DNA of 64,000 nucleotides from Rhodopseudomonas pentothenatexigens. GTDB taxonomy: Bacteria; Pseudomonadota; Alphaproteobacteria; Rhizobiales; Xanthobacteraceae. Position 1 is the first letter of the stretch, and every line of letters starts with the position of its first letter. Location: positions 1 through 64,000 of the forward strand of contig NZ_UFQQ01000013.1 in NCBI RefSeq assembly GCF_900218015.1. The letters run 5' to 3'. Shown one piece after another: positions 48,043 to 58,876 of this stretch. The position numbers and the translations under genes were made by a program. The notes below the pieces were generated by a model. The model saw nothing but the letters and a program-made list of their open reading frames with translations, did no database searches and was not told the origin of the DNA.

Positions 48043-49050
48043 TCAGATCAGCTTGCTCATCGCCACGGCGGTGTCGGCCATGCGGTTGGAGAAGCCCCAT
48101 TCGTTATCGTACCACGACATCACGCGCACCAGCGTGCCGTTCTGCACCTTGGTCTGGTCCATGTGGAAGGTGGACGAGTGCGGATCATGGTTGAAGTCGA
48201 TCGAGACGTTCGGCGCGTTGGTGTAGCCGAGGATGCCCTTCAGCTCCTGCTCGGCGGCGCGCTTGATCGCCTCGTTGATCTCTTCCTTGGTGGTGGCCTT
48301 CTTGGCGATGATCTTGAGGTCGACCACCGAGACGTTCGGGGTCGGCACGCGGATCGCGACGCCGTCGAGCTTGCCCTTGAGCTCCGGCAGCACCAGGCCG
48401 ATCGCCTTGGCGGCGCCGGTCGAAGTCGGGATCATCGACATCGCCGCGGCACGGGCGCGGTACAGATCCTTGTGCATGGTGTCCAGGGTCGGCTGGTCAC
48501 CGGTGTAGGCGTGGATGGTGGTCATGAAGCCGGTTTCGATGCCGACGGTGTCGTTCAGCACCTTGGCGACCGGGGCCAGGCAGTTGGTGGTGCACGAGCC
48601 GTTCGACACCACCATGTGGTCCTTGGACAGCGTCTCGTGGTTGACGCCGTAGACGATGGTCGCATCCGCCCCGTCCGACGGAGCCGACACCAGCACGCGC
48701 TTGGCGCCGGCGGTCAGCAGCGCGGCGGCCTTGTCGCGCGCCGTGAAGATGCCGGTGCATTCCAGCGCGATGTCGACGCCGATCTCCTTGTAGGGCAGCG
48801 CCGACGGATCCTTGATCGCCGTCACCTTGATCTTGCCGCGGCCGGCATCGATGGTGTCGCCGTCGACCTTCACCTCGTGCGGAAACCGGCCGTGCACCGA
48901 GTCGAAGCGCAACAGATGGGCATTGGTCTCGACCGGGCCGAGATCGTTGATCGCAACGACTTCGATGTCCTTACGACCGGACTCGTAGATCGCCCGCATA
49001 ACGTTGCGGCCGATGCGGCCAAACCCATTGATCGCGACCCGGACTGCCAT
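48043..49050 (-). CDS. gap: Glyceraldehyde-3-phosphate dehydrogenase
   Basis: A 335-residue NAD-dependent enzyme with [17 protein letters not shown] at the start, the catalytic Cys in [31 protein letters not shown] and the C-terminal [13 protein letters not shown]. It interconverts glyceraldehyde 3-phosphate and 1,3-bisphosphoglycerate. It lies between tkt and pgk in the central-carbon cluster, supporting glycolysis and the Calvin cycle. Confidence 0.96.
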   Translation of the reverse strand: MAVRVAINGFGRIGRNVMRAIYESGRKDIEVVAINDLGPVETNAHLLRFDSVHGRFPHEVKVDGDTIDAGRGKIKVTAIKDPSALPYKEIGVDIALECTGIFTARDKAAALLTAGAKRVLVSAPSDGADATIVYGVNHETLSKDHMVVSNGSCTTNCLAPVAKVLNDTVGIETGFMTTIHAYTGDQPTLDTMHKDLYRARAAAMSMIPTSTGAAKAIGLVLPELKGKLDGVAIRVPTPNVSVVDLKIIAKKATTKEEINEAIKRAAEQELKGILGYTNAPNVSIDFNHDPHSSTFHMDQTKVQNGTLVRVMSWYDNEWGFSNRMADTAVAMSKLI

Positions 49051-49266
49051 CCAATTTCTCCTCGCTGCCGATGATTTTCAGTTCTATGACGGGGCGCTCC
49101 CCGTACTCTTGCGCGGTTTCATGCCCAAAATGCCGAGCAGTTGCAATCCGCTCGTTCATGATTCAGATCAAAGCCTTACCGCAGGCGCGGCTCACCTGAT
49201 GCGGTGAACCGCCGCGCCCACAGAAATTGCGCGATCCTTAATCGCCCGCCGGTGGGCGCCGCGTTA

Positions 49267-51252
49267 TTAGGCCGCGAGCCGGCGCTTGGCGGCGTCCGCC
49301 ACGGCCTCGGCGGTAATTCCGAAATGCTTGTAAAGGTCCTTCGCCGGAGCGCTGGCGCCGAAGCCGGTCATTCCGACGAAGCCGCCGTCCGGACCAATCA
49401 CCGCATCCCAGCCGAACCGCACCGCCGCCTCGACGGCGACTTTGACCGGCGCGTCGCCGATAATCGCGGCACGGGTGGCGTCGTCCTGAGCCAGCAGCAG
49501 ATCGAGCGACGGCACCGAGACCACGCGGGCGGCGACGCCCTGCACTTCGAGCAGCTTCTGCGCGGCGACGGCGATCTCCACTTCGGAGCCGGTGGCGAAG
49601 ATCGACACCTGTGCCTTGCCGGGGGCCGGGATCAGCTCGTAGCCGCCGGTGGCGCTGAGGTTGGCTTCGGACGTGGCGGTGCGCACCTGAGCTAGGTTCT
49701 GCCGCGACAGCGCCAGCACGGTCGGGCCGTTGGTGTTCTCCAGCGCGAGCTGCCAGCACTCTGCGGTCTCCACCGCGTCGGCCGGACGGAACACCCGCAT
49801 GTTCGGAATCGCCCGCAGCGCGGCCAGATGCTCGACCGGCTGATGGGTCGGGCCGTCTTCGCCGAGCCCGATCGAATCGTGGGTCATGATGTAGACCACC
49901 GGCACATGCGACAGCGCCGCCACCCGCATCGACGGCCGGGCGTAGTCGGTGAAGCACAGGAAGGTGCCGCCCGCCGGCGCGAAACCGCCATGCATCGCGA
50001 GGCCGTTCATCGCCGCCGCCATGCCCATCTCGCGGATGCCGTAGTGGATGTAGCGGCCGGAGAAATCGTCCGGCGTCACGTCCTTGGCCTGTTTGACGCG
50101 GGTGTTATTGGACGGCGTCAGGTCGGCGGAGCCGAGCAGCAGTTCCGGCACCACCGGCGTCAGCGCTTCCAGAGCCAGTTCGCTGGCCTTGCGGGTCGCG
50201 ATGGTCTGCGGCTCGGAGACCAGCTTGTCCTTCAGCGTGCGGATAGCATCCGCGATCGCTGTCGGGCGCTTGCGGTCGATCACACGGCGCTTGAAATCGT
50301 CGCGCTTGTCCGCCGGCAGGGCGTCGAACCGGGTCAGCCAGTCGGTGCGCGCCGAAGCGCCCTGCTTGCCGACGTTGCGCCAGGCACCGAGCACGTCGTC
50401 GGGGATCTCGAACGGGCCGTAATCCCAACCGAGCGCCTTCTTGGCGCCGGCGAGTTCCTCGGCCCCGAGCGGTTCGCCGTGGGCCTTCGACGTGCCGGCC
50501 TTGTGCGGCGCGCCGAACCCGATCGTGGTCTTGCAGGCGATCATAGTCGGCCGGTCGGAGGCCTGGGCCTTGCGGATCGCATCGGCGATCGCCTTGTGGT
50601 CGTGGCCGTCGATCCGGAACGAATTCCAGCCGTGGGCCTGAAAACGCGCGACCTGATCGACATTGTCGGTCAGCGACAGCGGGCCGTCGATCGAGATGCC
50701 GTTGTCGTCGTACAGGAAAATCAGTTTCGACAGCTTGAGATGCCCCGCGAGCGCGATCGCCTCGTGGCTGACGCCTTCCATCAGGTCGCCGTCGGAGCAC
50801 AGCACATAGGTAAAGTGATCGACGATGTCGCCGAACTCCGCCTGCAGCAGCCGCTCCGCCAGCGCTGTGCCGACCGAAGACGCGACGCCCTGGCCGAGCG
50901 GGCCGGTCGTGGTCTCGACCGACGAAGTGATGCAGTTCTCCGGATGGCCGGGGGTCTTGGAGTCCAATTGGCGGAAATTCTTGATCTGATCCAGCGTCAC
51001 CTCCTCGTTGCCGGTGAGGTAGAGGAGGGCATAGAGCAGCATCGAGCCGTGGCCGGCGGAGAGGATGAAACGGTCGCGATCCGGCCAGTGCGGATCAGCC
51101 GCGTCGAATTTCAGAAACTGCGTCCACAGCACGGTCGCGACGTCGGCGGCGCCCATCGGCAGGCCGGGATGGCCGGATTTCGCTTTTTCCACGGCGTCCA
51201 TCGCCAGCGCCCGGATTGCGTTTGCCATACGGGAATGATCGACCTGCGCCAT
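49267..51252 (-). CDS. tkt: Transketolase
   Basis: A 661-residue TPP enzyme: [21 protein letters not shown] at the start, [20 protein letters not shown], the TPP motif [13 protein letters not shown] region, and in the second half [19 protein letters not shown] and [20 protein letters not shown]. It moves two-carbon units in the pentose phosphate and Calvin cycles. I take the ATG at 51252; the longer frame to 51444 has no ribosome site. It is divergent from the DUF4164 (ZauP-like) and zapA genes. Confidence 0.95.
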   Translation of the reverse strand: MAQVDHSRMANAIRALAMDAVEKAKSGHPGLPMGAADVATVLWTQFLKFDAADPHWPDRDRFILSAGHGSMLLYALLYLTGNEEVTLDQIKNFRQLDSKTPGHPENCITSSVETTTGPLGQGVASSVGTALAERLLQAEFGDIVDHFTYVLCSDGDLMEGVSHEAIALAGHLKLSKLIFLYDDNGISIDGPLSLTDNVDQVARFQAHGWNSFRIDGHDHKAIADAIRKAQASDRPTMIACKTTIGFGAPHKAGTSKAHGEPLGAEELAGAKKALGWDYGPFEIPDDVLGAWRNVGKQGASARTDWLTRFDALPADKRDDFKRRVIDRKRPTAIADAIRTLKDKLVSEPQTIATRKASELALEALTPVVPELLLGSADLTPSNNTRVKQAKDVTPDDFSGRYIHYGIREMGMAAAMNGLAMHGGFAPAGGTFLCFTDYARPSMRVAALSHVPVVYIMTHDSIGLGEDGPTHQPVEHLAALRAIPNMRVFRPADAVETAECWQLALENTNGPTVLALSRQNLAQVRTATSEANLSATGGYELIPAPGKAQVSIFATGSEVEIAVAAQKLLEVQGVAARVVSVPSLDLLLAQDDATRAAIIGDAPVKVAVEAAVRFGWDAVIGPDGGFVGMTGFGASAPAKDLYKHFGITAEAVADAAKRRLAA

Positions 51253-51578
51253 GATGGATCCGCCTGAGAATGAGGGTTGCCTGTGTTCCGGTGGAATCGG
51301 AACGTGCCCTGCCTCCATGGCAAGGCGATGAACAGAACAGATGGGGCTGAATAGCCGGGAAGCCAGTTCGGCATAGCACCCGATACCGCTCAGGCCAACA
51401 TGGGCGCGCGGAACCGGAGCCGGAACGGCCGCTTTGCGGTGCATAGTTCAGCGGCAGCGTTGCGCTGGGCTTCCTTGCCACGTAAATTTCGCGCTCTAAA
51501 GGCTTGTTCAATCGTGCCTTTTGTGGGGGTCGGCAAAGACCTCGGGTGTGGGAGCTTGCGAGGGGTCGCGCAACGAGC
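51253..51578. other. Divergent intergenic region, tkt / zauP-zapA
   Basis: 326 bases between divergent genes. They must contain promoters for both sides. I see no strong palindrome or supported ORF here. Confidence 0.4.
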
Positions 51579-51923
51579 ATGACGGATCGTCCTGCCCACG
51601 GTTCCATCGCTTCCGATCAGGCGCCGGCCGAGATCGTTGCGGCGGCGCGTCGCCTCTCCGCGGCGCTCGAAGCGCTGGAAAGCGCAGTGGAGCGCCGTGC
51701 CGAGGCTGATCGAGACGAAGACGAGTTGGCATCGCGGATTCAGGCGCTCGGCGCCGATCGATCGCGGCTCGCCGACGAACTCGATGGCGCGCTGGTGCGC
51801 AGCCGCAAGCTGGAGAGGGTCAACCGCGAGATCGCGCAGCGGCTCGATTCGGCCATCGATACCATCCGCCACGTGCTCGATACGGAAGCGGGTGATCCGC
51901 AGCCGGCCGAGGAGGAGTCATGA
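51579..51923 (+). CDS. DUF4164 coiled-coil protein, ZauP candidate
   Basis: A 114-residue soluble protein, almost entirely a predicted coiled coil (about residues 25-95, heptads in IVAAARRLSAALEALESAV and RKLERVNREIAQRL). It overlaps zapA (ATGA), so the two are coupled. In Caulobacter a small coiled-coil protein encoded just upstream of zapA, ZauP, works with ZapA to focus the Z-ring (established there). Assigning this protein as ZauP rests on position and coiled-coil character, not on a recognised motif. Confidence 0.6.
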   Translation: MTDRPAHGSIASDQAPAEIVAAARRLSAALEALESAVERRAEADRDEDELASRIQALGADRSRLADELDGALVRSRKLERVNREIAQRLDSAIDTIRHVLDTEAGDPQPAEEES

Positions 51924-52330
51924 GCTCGAACGACTCCGCTGGATCCGCCAACCACGTCAGCGTCACCATCAACGGCCGGCAATACCGGATGGCCTGCGAA
52001 CCGGGTCAGGAGCCGCAGCTGCTCGGGCTCGCCGAGAATCTCGAAATGCGGATCCAGAGCCTGCGCGGCCGGTTCGGCGAAATCGGCGATGCGCGGCTCA
52101 CTGTGATGGCGGCGTTGATGATGGCCGACGAACTGCTCGATGCTCATGGCCGCATCGCCGCCCTGCAGCAGGAAGTGGAAGCATTGCGCAACGATCGTGC
52201 GGCTTCGCTCGACCGTACCGTGACCACCAACCGCGCCGTCGCCGCCGCACTCAACAGCGCAGCCGAACGCATCGAGCGCACCACCCAAGTCCTCAACCGC
52301 ACCATCGGCGGCGGCATCGCGATCGGGTAG
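51920..52330 (+). CDS. zapA: Cell division protein ZapA
   Basis: A 136-residue ZapA: the N-terminal globular domain has VSVTINGRQYRMACEPGQE and LLGLAENLEMRIQSLRG, then a long coiled coil. ZapA bundles FtsZ filaments at the division site. It overlaps the DUF4164 gene upstream. In many alphaproteobacteria 6S RNA and a 5-formyltetrahydrofolate cyclo-ligase gene follow zapA, but here a family B repeat and the RNA methyltransferase follow. Confidence 0.9.
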   Translation: MSSNDSAGSANHVSVTINGRQYRMACEPGQEPQLLGLAENLEMRIQSLRGRFGEIGDARLTVMAALMMADELLDAHGRIAALQQEVEALRNDRAASLDRTVTTNRAVAAALNSAAERIERTTQVLNRTIGGGIAIG

Positions 52331-52340
52331 TTGTTACTCG

Positions 52341-52454
52341 GTCATTCCGGGGCACGCGCAGAGCGCGTGAACCCGGAATCCCGACATGTTGAATGCCGGT
52401 TGCTCGACAGCTCCAGATTCCGGGTTCGCTCGCGTTCGCGAGCGTCCCGGAGAA
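52341..52454. repeat. Family B palindromic repeat, degenerate
   Basis: GTCATTCCGGGGCACGCG with CCCGGAATCC, then AGATTCCGGGTTCG and a degenerate right end GCGTCCCGGAGA. It fills the gap between zapA and the convergent RNA methyltransferase gene. Confidence 0.65.
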
Positions 52455-52464
52455 ACGCTTTGAA

Positions 52465-53706
52465 CTACCACTTCCTGAACACCGCCACCAGCTCGACATG
52501 CGGCGTGTACTTGAACTGATCGACCGGGGTCACGCGTTCCAGTTTGTAGCCGCCGTCGATCAGCAGCTTGGCGTCGCGGGCGAAGGTGGTGGCGTTGCAC
52601 GACACCGCGATCACCAGCGGCACGCGGCCGGCGGCGAGCTGTGTGGCCTGCGCTTGCGCGCCCTGGCGCGGCGGATCGAACAGCACGGCGTCGAAGTCGC
52701 GCAGTTCGGGCGGCGCCAGCGGGCGTCGGAACAGGTCGCGCGCTTCCGCCTTCACCGGCTTCAGCCCCGGCGTCGCCGGTGCGGCTTTTTGCAGCGCGGT
52801 GACGGCCGGCGCGTCGCTGTCACAGGCGAACACCCGCGCCTTCTCGGCGAGGCGGAGTGCGAACGGACCGACGCCGCAGAACAGGTCCGCCACCTGCTTG
52901 GCGCGGCCGAGATGCGCCATCGCCAGCTCCGCCAGCGTCTGTTCGCCGAACGCCGTCGCCTGCAGGAATGCGCCCGGCGGCAATGTCACCTTGGCCTTGC
53001 CGATCGTCACCACCGGCGGCCGGCGGAGCAGAACTAATTCCCCGTGGCGCGTCAGCCGGGCAAGCTTGTGTTGCTCGGCGAGCTGCGACAGCGAGGTGAT
53101 CATCTTCGGCGGCAGCGGCCCCGAGCCGCGCAGGTCGATATCGAGGCCGTTCTCGGTGGCGGTGACTTGAATGTCGAGCGGCTTGCCGACCGGCGTCAGC
53201 GCTTCGGCCAATGCCCAAGCCGCTTCCAGCGCGCCGCCGAGCGCCGGATCGAGAATCGGGCAGTGATCGATGCCTATGATCTCGTGGCTGGCGGTGGCGC
53301 TGAAGCCGACTTTGAGGATGTCGTGCGTGCCCCTGCGGGCGTGCAGCGTGATGCGGCGGCGTCCGGCGCCGTGGGCGTCGATCAGCGGATCGACCGCAAC
53401 GTCGATTCCCGCTTGCGTCAGCGTCTCGATTACCAGGTTGCGCTTCCACGTCCGATACGGCTCGTCGCGCAGATGCTGGATCGCGCAGCCGCCGCACACG
53501 CCGAAATGCGGACAGAACGGCGTGATCCGGTCGGGACTCGGCACCTCGACGCGCAGCAGCTTGCGGCGATCGGGATGGCCTTGCACCGGTTCGGCCTCGA
53601 CGGTTTCGCCGGGCAGCGCGAACGGCACGTAAGTCGCGCCGCCTGGCGACAGGCTGACGCCGTCGCCGCGGTGGCCGAGCTGATCGATCGTCAGGGTCTG
53701 GATCAT
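52465..53706 (-). CDS. TrmA/RlmD-like RNA (uracil-5-)-methyltransferase
   Basis: A 413-residue class of TRAM-domain methyltransferase. The N-terminal TRAM-like region ([12 protein letters not shown]) is followed by the [4Fe-4S] ligands in [11 protein letters not shown] (Cys65, 71, 74) plus a fourth Cys near 147. The SAM motif is [23 protein letters not shown] follows, and the catalytic Cys is in [12 protein letters not shown]. It methylates a uridine of rRNA or tRNA. The exact target (RlmD-like or TrmA-like) is not clear. It converges on zapA. Confidence 0.88.
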   Translation of the reverse strand: MIQTLTIDQLGHRGDGVSLSPGGATYVPFALPGETVEAEPVQGHPDRRKLLRVEVPSPDRITPFCPHFGVCGGCAIQHLRDEPYRTWKRNLVIETLTQAGIDVAVDPLIDAHGAGRRRITLHARRGTHDILKVGFSATASHEIIGIDHCPILDPALGGALEAAWALAEALTPVGKPLDIQVTATENGLDIDLRGSGPLPPKMITSLSQLAEQHKLARLTRHGELVLLRRPPVVTIGKAKVTLPPGAFLQATAFGEQTLAELAMAHLGRAKQVADLFCGVGPFALRLAEKARVFACDSDAPAVTALQKAAPATPGLKPVKAEARDLFRRPLAPPELRDFDAVLFDPPRQGAQAQATQLAAGRVPLVIAVSCNATTFARDAKLLIDGGYKLERVTPVDQFKYTPHVELVAVFRKW

Positions 53707-53752
53707 GGCGATGCGATAGTCTCCGGCCGGCAGGCCGTAAAGCCGGAACTGA

Positions 53753-55165
53753 TCAGGCGGCGACGGCGGCGGCCATCGAGTCCCGCGTCAGCCGGTGGAA
53801 GCGCCACATCAGCAGCGCGGCGTAGACGGTCAGGCCGATCGCCAATCCGATCCAGACGCCGAACGGGCCGAGCGCGGTGTGGAAACCGAGTACCCAGCAG
53901 AACGGAAAGCCGATCAGCCAGAATCCGAGCACCGCGAACAGCAGTGGTATCTTTGTATCGTTGCGCCCGCGCAGCGCGCCATTGGCGACCACCTGCAGGC
54001 CGTCGGCAATGAAGAAGCTGGCGCCGACGATCAGCAGCGATGCGGTGAGCGCCGCGGTCGCGGCGGCGGTGTCGGATTCCCCGAGAAACAGATACGGGAT
54101 CTGGTGCCGGGTCAGCGCCACCAGCAGCGTCATCGCCGCCATGAACGCAAAGCCGAGGCCGATCGCCGCAAAGCCGGCGCGCCGCGCGCCGGGCGGATCG
54201 CCGCGGCCGACCGCGTGGCCGACCCGCACCGTGGCGGCCACCGAAATCCCCATCGGCACCATGAACATGATCGCTGCGACCTGCAGGGCGATCTGGTGTG
54301 CCGCGAGCGCGGTGGTGCCGAACAGGCCCATCAGCAGAGCGGCGGCGCCGAACACGCCGTATTCGAGCACGGAGGCGCCGGAGATCGGCAGGCCGAGCTG
54401 CAGCAGCCGTCGCATCAGCTCGCCGTCGAACCGGAACAGCTCGCCGAACACCTGGTACTTCCGGAACGGCCGCATCGTCACGCATACTACTGCGGCGGCG
54501 ATGCACATCGCCCACGACACGATGGTGGTGGCGAGGCCGGCGCCGAAGATCTCGAGCCGCGGCAGGCCGAGCGAGCCGTGGATCAGCGCGTAAGCAAGGC
54601 CGAGATTGATCGGGATTGCGGTCAGCATGATCCACAGCGCCGGCTCGGGCCGGTTCACCGCGCCCATGAAGCCGCGCAGCGCGATGAACAGCCAGCCCGG
54701 CACCAGCGACCACGCCAGCCCGTCGAGATAGTCGCCGGCGAGGCGCGACGTCGTTGCGTCCTGGCCGAGCGCGACCAGCAACTCCTCGCCATACAACTGG
54801 CCGAGCGTCAGCGGAATGCCGGCGATCACGCCCGCCCACAGCCCGACGCGGAGCGACGCGCGGACCTGCCGCGGCGCGCGGGCGCCGAACGCCTGCGCGG
54901 CCAGCGGCGTCACCGCGGAAACCAAGCCGAGCCCCATGGTGAAGGTGGAGAACAGCACGATATGCGCCAGCGCCGCCGCGGCCACGGCGGTGTCGCCGAG
55001 CCGGCCGATCAGCGCCAGATCGGTGGTCATCATCGCGATCTGGCCGAGCTGGGTCAGCGCCATCGGCCACGCGAGCCACAGCGTTTCGATCAGCTCTGTC
55101 CGCCACGCAGACGACTTCGCCGGCGCGAGCGCGCCGGCGGCGATGTTGGAACCAGGTACGGTCAT
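53753..55165 (-). CDS. MATE-family efflux transporter
   Basis: A 470-residue protein with about twelve helices in two halves. [23 protein letters not shown] and [21 protein letters not shown] are typical of MATE N-lobes, and the second half has [17 protein letters not shown]. It exports cationic drugs or metabolites using a Na+ or H+ gradient. I choose the ATG at 55165; another ATG four codons upstream (55177) is possible. It is downstream of tlyA on the same strand. Confidence 0.9.
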   Translation of the reverse strand: MTVPGSNIAAGALAPAKSSAWRTELIETLWLAWPMALTQLGQIAMMTTDLALIGRLGDTAVAAAALAHIVLFSTFTMGLGLVSAVTPLAAQAFGARAPRQVRASLRVGLWAGVIAGIPLTLGQLYGEELLVALGQDATTSRLAGDYLDGLAWSLVPGWLFIALRGFMGAVNRPEPALWIMLTAIPINLGLAYALIHGSLGLPRLEIFGAGLATTIVSWAMCIAAAVVCVTMRPFRKYQVFGELFRFDGELMRRLLQLGLPISGASVLEYGVFGAAALLMGLFGTTALAAHQIALQVAAIMFMVPMGISVAATVRVGHAVGRGDPPGARRAGFAAIGLGFAFMAAMTLLVALTRHQIPYLFLGESDTAAATAALTASLLIVGASFFIADGLQVVANGALRGRNDTKIPLLFAVLGFWLIGFPFCWVLGFHTALGPFGVWIGLAIGLTVYAALLMWRFHRLTRDSMAAAVAA

Positions 55166-55239
55166 AGCGCGCACCATAACCGAAGTTGCGGCCGGAGTAA
55201 GACTTTGGTTCCGGCCAAGACGTCGCGCCTTGGAAGCTC

Positions 55240-55980
55240 TTAGCCGCGCTTTGCACCGAGGAAGAATTCGACGTTGCCGTCCCCGCCGGAGATCGAGGAC
55301 GCAAACACCTCGATGTCGCGGCAGCCGAGCGAGGCGGCAAAGGCAATGACTTCGTCGCACACCGCGCGATGCACCTTGGCGTCGCGGACGATGCCGCGTT
55401 TCGATGGCGCCTCGAATTGCGGCTTGATCAGCGCCAGCAGACTCATCGGCGATGCGGCGAGCGACAGCGCAGCGGGCAGCACCTGCTTCAGCGAAATGAA
55501 GCTGGCATCGATCACCACCACATCTGGCCGCTGCGGCAGACGGGTGCCTTCGAGCTTGCGGATGTCGGTCTCCTCCATCGAGACGATCTTGGGGTGGCCG
55601 CGCAGCGAAGCGTGGAGCTGATCGCGGCCGACATCGACCGCGAACACCAATGCGGCGCCGTGCGCCAGCAGCACCTCGGTGAAGCCGCCGGTCGACGAGC
55701 CGACGTCGAGACAGACGCGATCCTCGATCGGAATCGGGTAGCGCTCCAGGGCGCCGGCGAGCTTGACGCCGCCGCGCGATACCCACGGATGCGCCGGTTG
55801 CGCTTCGAGCTGTGCATCCAGCGCGATCGGTTCGGAGACCTTGGTGACCGGCTTGCCGTCCGCGACCACGAGGCCGGCTTCGATCGCCGCCTGCGCCCGC
55901 GCGCGGCTGTCGAACAGCCCGCGTTCAACCAGCACGACATCGGCACGCTTCCGGGGCGTGGAATCCGGTGACTTCGCCAA
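55240..55980 (-). CDS. tlyA: TlyA family rRNA (cytidine-2'-O)-methyltransferase
   Basis: A 246-residue protein. The S4 RNA-binding domain (about residues 12-70) begins RKRADVVLVERGLFDSRARAQAAI, and the FtsJ-like methyltransferase follows with CLDVGSSTGGFTEVLL and VVVIDASFISLKQVLP. TlyA methylates cytidines in 16S and/or 23S rRNA and affects capreomycin sensitivity in mycobacteria. It starts at a TTG four bases after the deoxyribosyltransferase stop, so the two are probably co-transcribed. Confidence 0.87.
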   Translation of the reverse strand: MAKSPDSTPRKRADVVLVERGLFDSRARAQAAIEAGLVVADGKPVTKVSEPIALDAQLEAQPAHPWVSRGGVKLAGALERYPIPIEDRVCLDVGSSTGGFTEVLLAHGAALVFAVDVGRDQLHASLRGHPKIVSMEETDIRKLEGTRLPQRPDVVVIDASFISLKQVLPAALSLAASPMSLLALIKPQFEAPSKRGIVRDAKVHRAVCDEVIAFAASLGCRDIEVFASSISGGDGNVEFFLGAKRG

Positions 55981-55983
55981 GGG

Positions 55984-56553
55984 TCAGCGCGCCTGTTTCG
56001 GCCCCAGCCGCTGCGCCGCAATCCGGACGCAGGCGGTGAAGCTCGCGAGATCGTGCCACAGGTCGGCCGGCGCGGCGTGCGGCGTCACCAGCGGCGTGCC
56101 GTGTAGGTCAAGGCAATGGATCAGCATCAGATTGTCGGCGAGGCCGAAATCCTCGACCGCGAGGCCGTCGGCGCCGATCAGCAGGCCGTCGCGGGTCTCG
56201 ATCGTTTCGAACCGTGCCACGCGTTCGACATAGGTCGCTGGATCGTTCGAATAGCCGAGCACCAGTTTGCCGCGTCCGGCCATGTAGCCGAGTTCGTAAA
56301 CCGTGCCGGCGTCGGCGCTCGGCCCGCGAAACGGCGTCAGATTGGCGATGATCGCATCGGCATCGTTCATCATCGCCTCGTTGCCCTGGAAGATCTGCAG
56401 GGAGGCGTCGTGGGCGGCGAGCGCCACCGCATTGTCGAGCGGAAACAGCCCCTGGAGCCCGTGGTCGGCACACAGCTCGGCCTTGCGCCGGCCGACCTCG
56501 AGCGCATCGGGCAGAAACACGTCAGGGCCGGCGAGGTAGATCTTCTTCGTCAT
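55984..56553 (-). CDS. Nucleoside 2-deoxyribosyltransferase
   Basis: A 189-residue enzyme with KIYLAGPDVFLPDALEVGRRK at the N-terminus, GNEAMMNDADAIIANLTPFRGPSADAGTVYELGYMAGRGK, containing the catalytic Glu in YELG, and a C-terminal region rich in Leu. It transfers deoxyribose between bases in nucleotide salvage. Its ATG at 56551-56553 overlaps the end of a family B palindrome, so the repeat abuts or supplies the start codon. tlyA follows three bases after its stop. Confidence 0.85.
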   Translation of the reverse strand: MTKKIYLAGPDVFLPDALEVGRRKAELCADHGLQGLFPLDNAVALAAHDASLQIFQGNEAMMNDADAIIANLTPFRGPSADAGTVYELGYMAGRGKLVLGYSNDPATYVERVARFETIETRDGLLIGADGLAVEDFGLADNLMLIHCLDLHGTPLVTPHAAPADLWHDLASFTACVRIAAQRLGPKQAR

Positions 56554-56703
56554 TCCGGGATTCGCCTCGGTCGGCGTCAGCCGAGCGTGGCGAAGGCCCG
56601 AAATCCATACTCCCGGCGGTGGTTATGGATTCCGGGCTCGCTCATGGAGCCTGTCATCGGGCCGGCCGAAGGCCGGACCCGTTGGTGAGCGCCCCGGAAT
56701 GAC
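56549..56703. repeat. Family B palindromic repeat, overlapping a start codon
   Basis: GTCATTCCGGGA with CCGAAATCCATA on the left and TATGGATTCCGGG, GCCCCGGAATGAC on the right, around an inner hairpin GGCCGGCCGAAGGCCGG. The leftmost bases contain the start codon of the deoxyribosyltransferase gene. Confidence 0.78.
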
Positions 56704-56732
56704 ACCGCGGAACTATCGATGCGGATCAGAGC

Positions 56733-58658
56733 TCAGGCCAGCTTGACGGTGTCGGCCTTGGCGTCCTTGCCGATGACGTCGAACACCTTCTTGACGATCG
56801 CCTTGGCGTCGAGCCCGGCGCGGGCGTACATCGCGACCGGGTTGTCGTGGTCCAGGAACACGTCGGGCAGCACCATCGACCGCATCTTCACTTCGCCGTC
56901 GAGCATGCCGTGCTCGGCCAGCGTCTGCATCACATGGCTGCCGAAGCCGCCGATCGAGCCTTCCTCGATGGTGATCAGCACTTCGTGGTCGCGGGCGAGC
57001 TTCAGCACCAGCTCGACATCGAGCGGCTTCATGAACCGGGCGTCGGCGACGGTGGTGGAGAGGCCGAGGGTGGCGAGTTCGTCGGCGGCCTTCTCGGCCT
57101 CGGCGAGCCGCGTGCCGAACGACAGCAGCGCCACCTTGTTGCCCTGGCGGATGACGCGGCCCTTGCCGATTTCCAGCGGAATACCGACTTCCGGCATCTC
57201 GACGCCGCGGCCTTCGCCGCGCGGATAGCGCACCGCGCTCGGCCGGTCGTCGATCGCCACCTGCGTTGCCACCATGTGCACCAGCTCGGCTTCGTCGGCA
57301 GCAGCCATGATCACCATGTTGGGCAGGCAGCCGAGATAGGCGTTGTCGAACGAACCGGCATGGGTGGCGCCGTCGGCGCCGACCAGGCCGGCGCGGTCGA
57401 TCGCGAACCGCACCGGGAGCTTCTGAATCGCGACGTCGTGCACGATCTGGTCGTAGGCGCGCTGCAGGAAGGTCGAGTAGATCGCGCAGAACGGCTTGTA
57501 ACCTTCGGTGGCGAGGCCGGCCGCGAAGGTCACGGCGTGCTGCTCGGCGATGCCGACGTCGAAGGTGCGCTTCGGGAATGTCTTTCCGAAGATGTCGATG
57601 CCGGTGCCCGACGGCATCGCCGCGGTGATGCCGACGATCTTGTCGTCCTTCTCGGCTTCCTTGACGAGGCTTTGGCCGAACACGTTCTGGTAGGACGGCG
57701 CGTTCGACTTGGCCTTGGCCTGGGCCCCGGTGGCGATGTCGAATTTGACCACCGCGTGATATTTGTCGGCGGCGGCTTCGGCCGGGCCGTAACCCTTGCC
57801 CTTTTGGGTGACCACGTGGATCAGGAACGGGCCGGTGTCGGCGTCGCGGACGTTCTGCAGGATCGGCAGCAGGTGGTCGAGATTGTGGCCGTCGATCGGG
57901 CCGACATAGTAGAAGCCGAGTTCTTCGAACAGCGTGCCGCCGCCCATCATGAAGCCGCGAGAATATTCTTCGGCGCGAGCCGCGCGATCGGCGATCAGCT
58001 TGGGCAGGTGCTTGCCGATCTGCTTGCCGGCCTCGCGCAGCGACCGGTAGGTCTTGCCGGAGTACAGCCGCGACAGATAGGCCGACATCGCGCCGACCGG
58101 GGGCGCGATCGACATGTTGTTGTCATTGAGAATGACGATAAGACGGGAGTTCATCGCTCCGGCGTTGTTCATCGCCTCATAGGCCATGCCGGCCGAGATC
58201 GAGCCGTCGCCGATCACCGCGATGACGTTGTTCTTCTTGCCGGAGAGCTCGCTGGCGACCGCCATGCCGAGGCCGGCGGAGATCGAGGTCGAGGAATGGC
58301 CGGCGCCGAACGGGTCGTGGTCGCTTTCGGTGCGCTTGGTGAAGCCGGACAGGCCACCGCCGGTGCGCAGGGTGCGGATGCGATCGCGCCGGCCGGTCAG
58401 AATCTTGTGCGGATAGGCCTGATGCCCGACGTCCCAGATCAGCCGGTCGCGCGGGGTGTCGAACACGTAGTGCAGCGCGGTGGTCAGTTCGACCACGCCG
58501 AGACCGGCGCCGAAATGCCCGCCGGTGACCGACACCGCGTCGATCGTCTCCAGTCGCAGTTCGTCGGCGACCTGCCGAACCTGATCGATGCGCAGCTTGC
58601 GCAGATCTTCGGGCGTACGAATGGTGTCGAGAAGCGGCGTTTTACTAAATTCGGTCAC
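56733..58658 (-). CDS. dxs: 1-deoxy-D-xylulose-5-phosphate synthase
   Basis: A 641-residue TPP enzyme: [29 protein letters not shown] at the start, [16 protein letters not shown], the TPP motif [18 protein letters not shown] and, in the C-terminal half, [15 protein letters not shown]. It condenses pyruvate and glyceraldehyde 3-phosphate to start the MEP isoprenoid pathway, needed here for carotenoids, bacteriochlorophyll tails and ubiquinone. GTG at 58658 gives the usual family length. A hairpin-rich leader lies upstream. Confidence 0.95.
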   Translation of the reverse strand: MTEFSKTPLLDTIRTPEDLRKLRIDQVRQVADELRLETIDAVSVTGGHFGAGLGVVELTTALHYVFDTPRDRLIWDVGHQAYPHKILTGRRDRIRTLRTGGGLSGFTKRTESDHDPFGAGHSSTSISAGLGMAVASELSGKKNNVIAVIGDGSISAGMAYEAMNNAGAMNSRLIVILNDNNMSIAPPVGAMSAYLSRLYSGKTYRSLREAGKQIGKHLPKLIADRAARAEEYSRGFMMGGGTLFEELGFYYVGPIDGHNLDHLLPILQNVRDADTGPFLIHVVTQKGKGYGPAEAAADKYHAVVKFDIATGAQAKAKSNAPSYQNVFGQSLVKEAEKDDKIVGITAAMPSGTGIDIFGKTFPKRTFDVGIAEQHAVTFAAGLATEGYKPFCAIYSTFLQRAYDQIVHDVAIQKLPVRFAIDRAGLVGADGATHAGSFDNAYLGCLPNMVIMAAADEAELVHMVATQVAIDDRPSAVRYPRGEGRGVEMPEVGIPLEIGKGRVIRQGNKVALLSFGTRLAEAEKAADELATLGLSTTVADARFMKPLDVELVLKLARDHEVLITIEEGSIGGFGSHVMQTLAEHGMLDGEVKMRSMVLPDVFLDHDNPVAMYARAGLDAKAIVKKVFDVIGKDAKADTVKLA

Positions 58659-58800
58659 GGCGATATTCCAGTCTATAACTACAGGGTGGTGAGTCCCTCG
58701 ACGAATGTCCGAATGTCGGGTCTGCCCGAGCCTCACCCGGCTCGCGCACTCCTGGTTCAGGAGAAATCAACGATCGAAGCGTAATGTGCGCTCCCGACCG

Positions 58801-58820
58801 TCGAGGTGACCTCGATCACC
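58801..58820. promoter_or_regulatory. Overlapping palindromes in the dxs leader
   Basis: TCGAGGT (58801-58807) and ACCTCGA (58809-58815) are perfect arms around one base, and GGTGA / TCACC overlap to 58820. They lie about 145 bp upstream of the dxs start. A regulator site is possible, but no known consensus fits. Confidence 0.3.
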
Positions 58821-58846
58821 TATTGCGGCTGCACACGTCCACCGAA

Positions 58847-58876
58847 CTTGACAGTGCCTCCTCGGCAAGTGTCAAG
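58847..58876 (-). promoter_or_regulatory. Hairpin in the dxs 5' region
   Basis: On the plus strand CTTGACA (58847-58853) with TGCC pairs with GGCA and TGTCAAG (58870-58876), with one-base and two-base bulges and a five-base loop. In the dxs-sense strand the loop reads GAGGA. Each arm also contains TTGACA, a -35-like hexamer. No downstream -10 is obvious. The 408-bp gap 58659-59066 holds this and the palindromes at 58801; no gene is supported. Confidence 0.35.

Noticed and set aside
52331-52464. 6S RNA expected after zapA in alphaproteobacteria
   Set aside because: The gap is only 134 bp and is filled by a family B palindrome; there is no room for a 6S RNA of about 160 nt.
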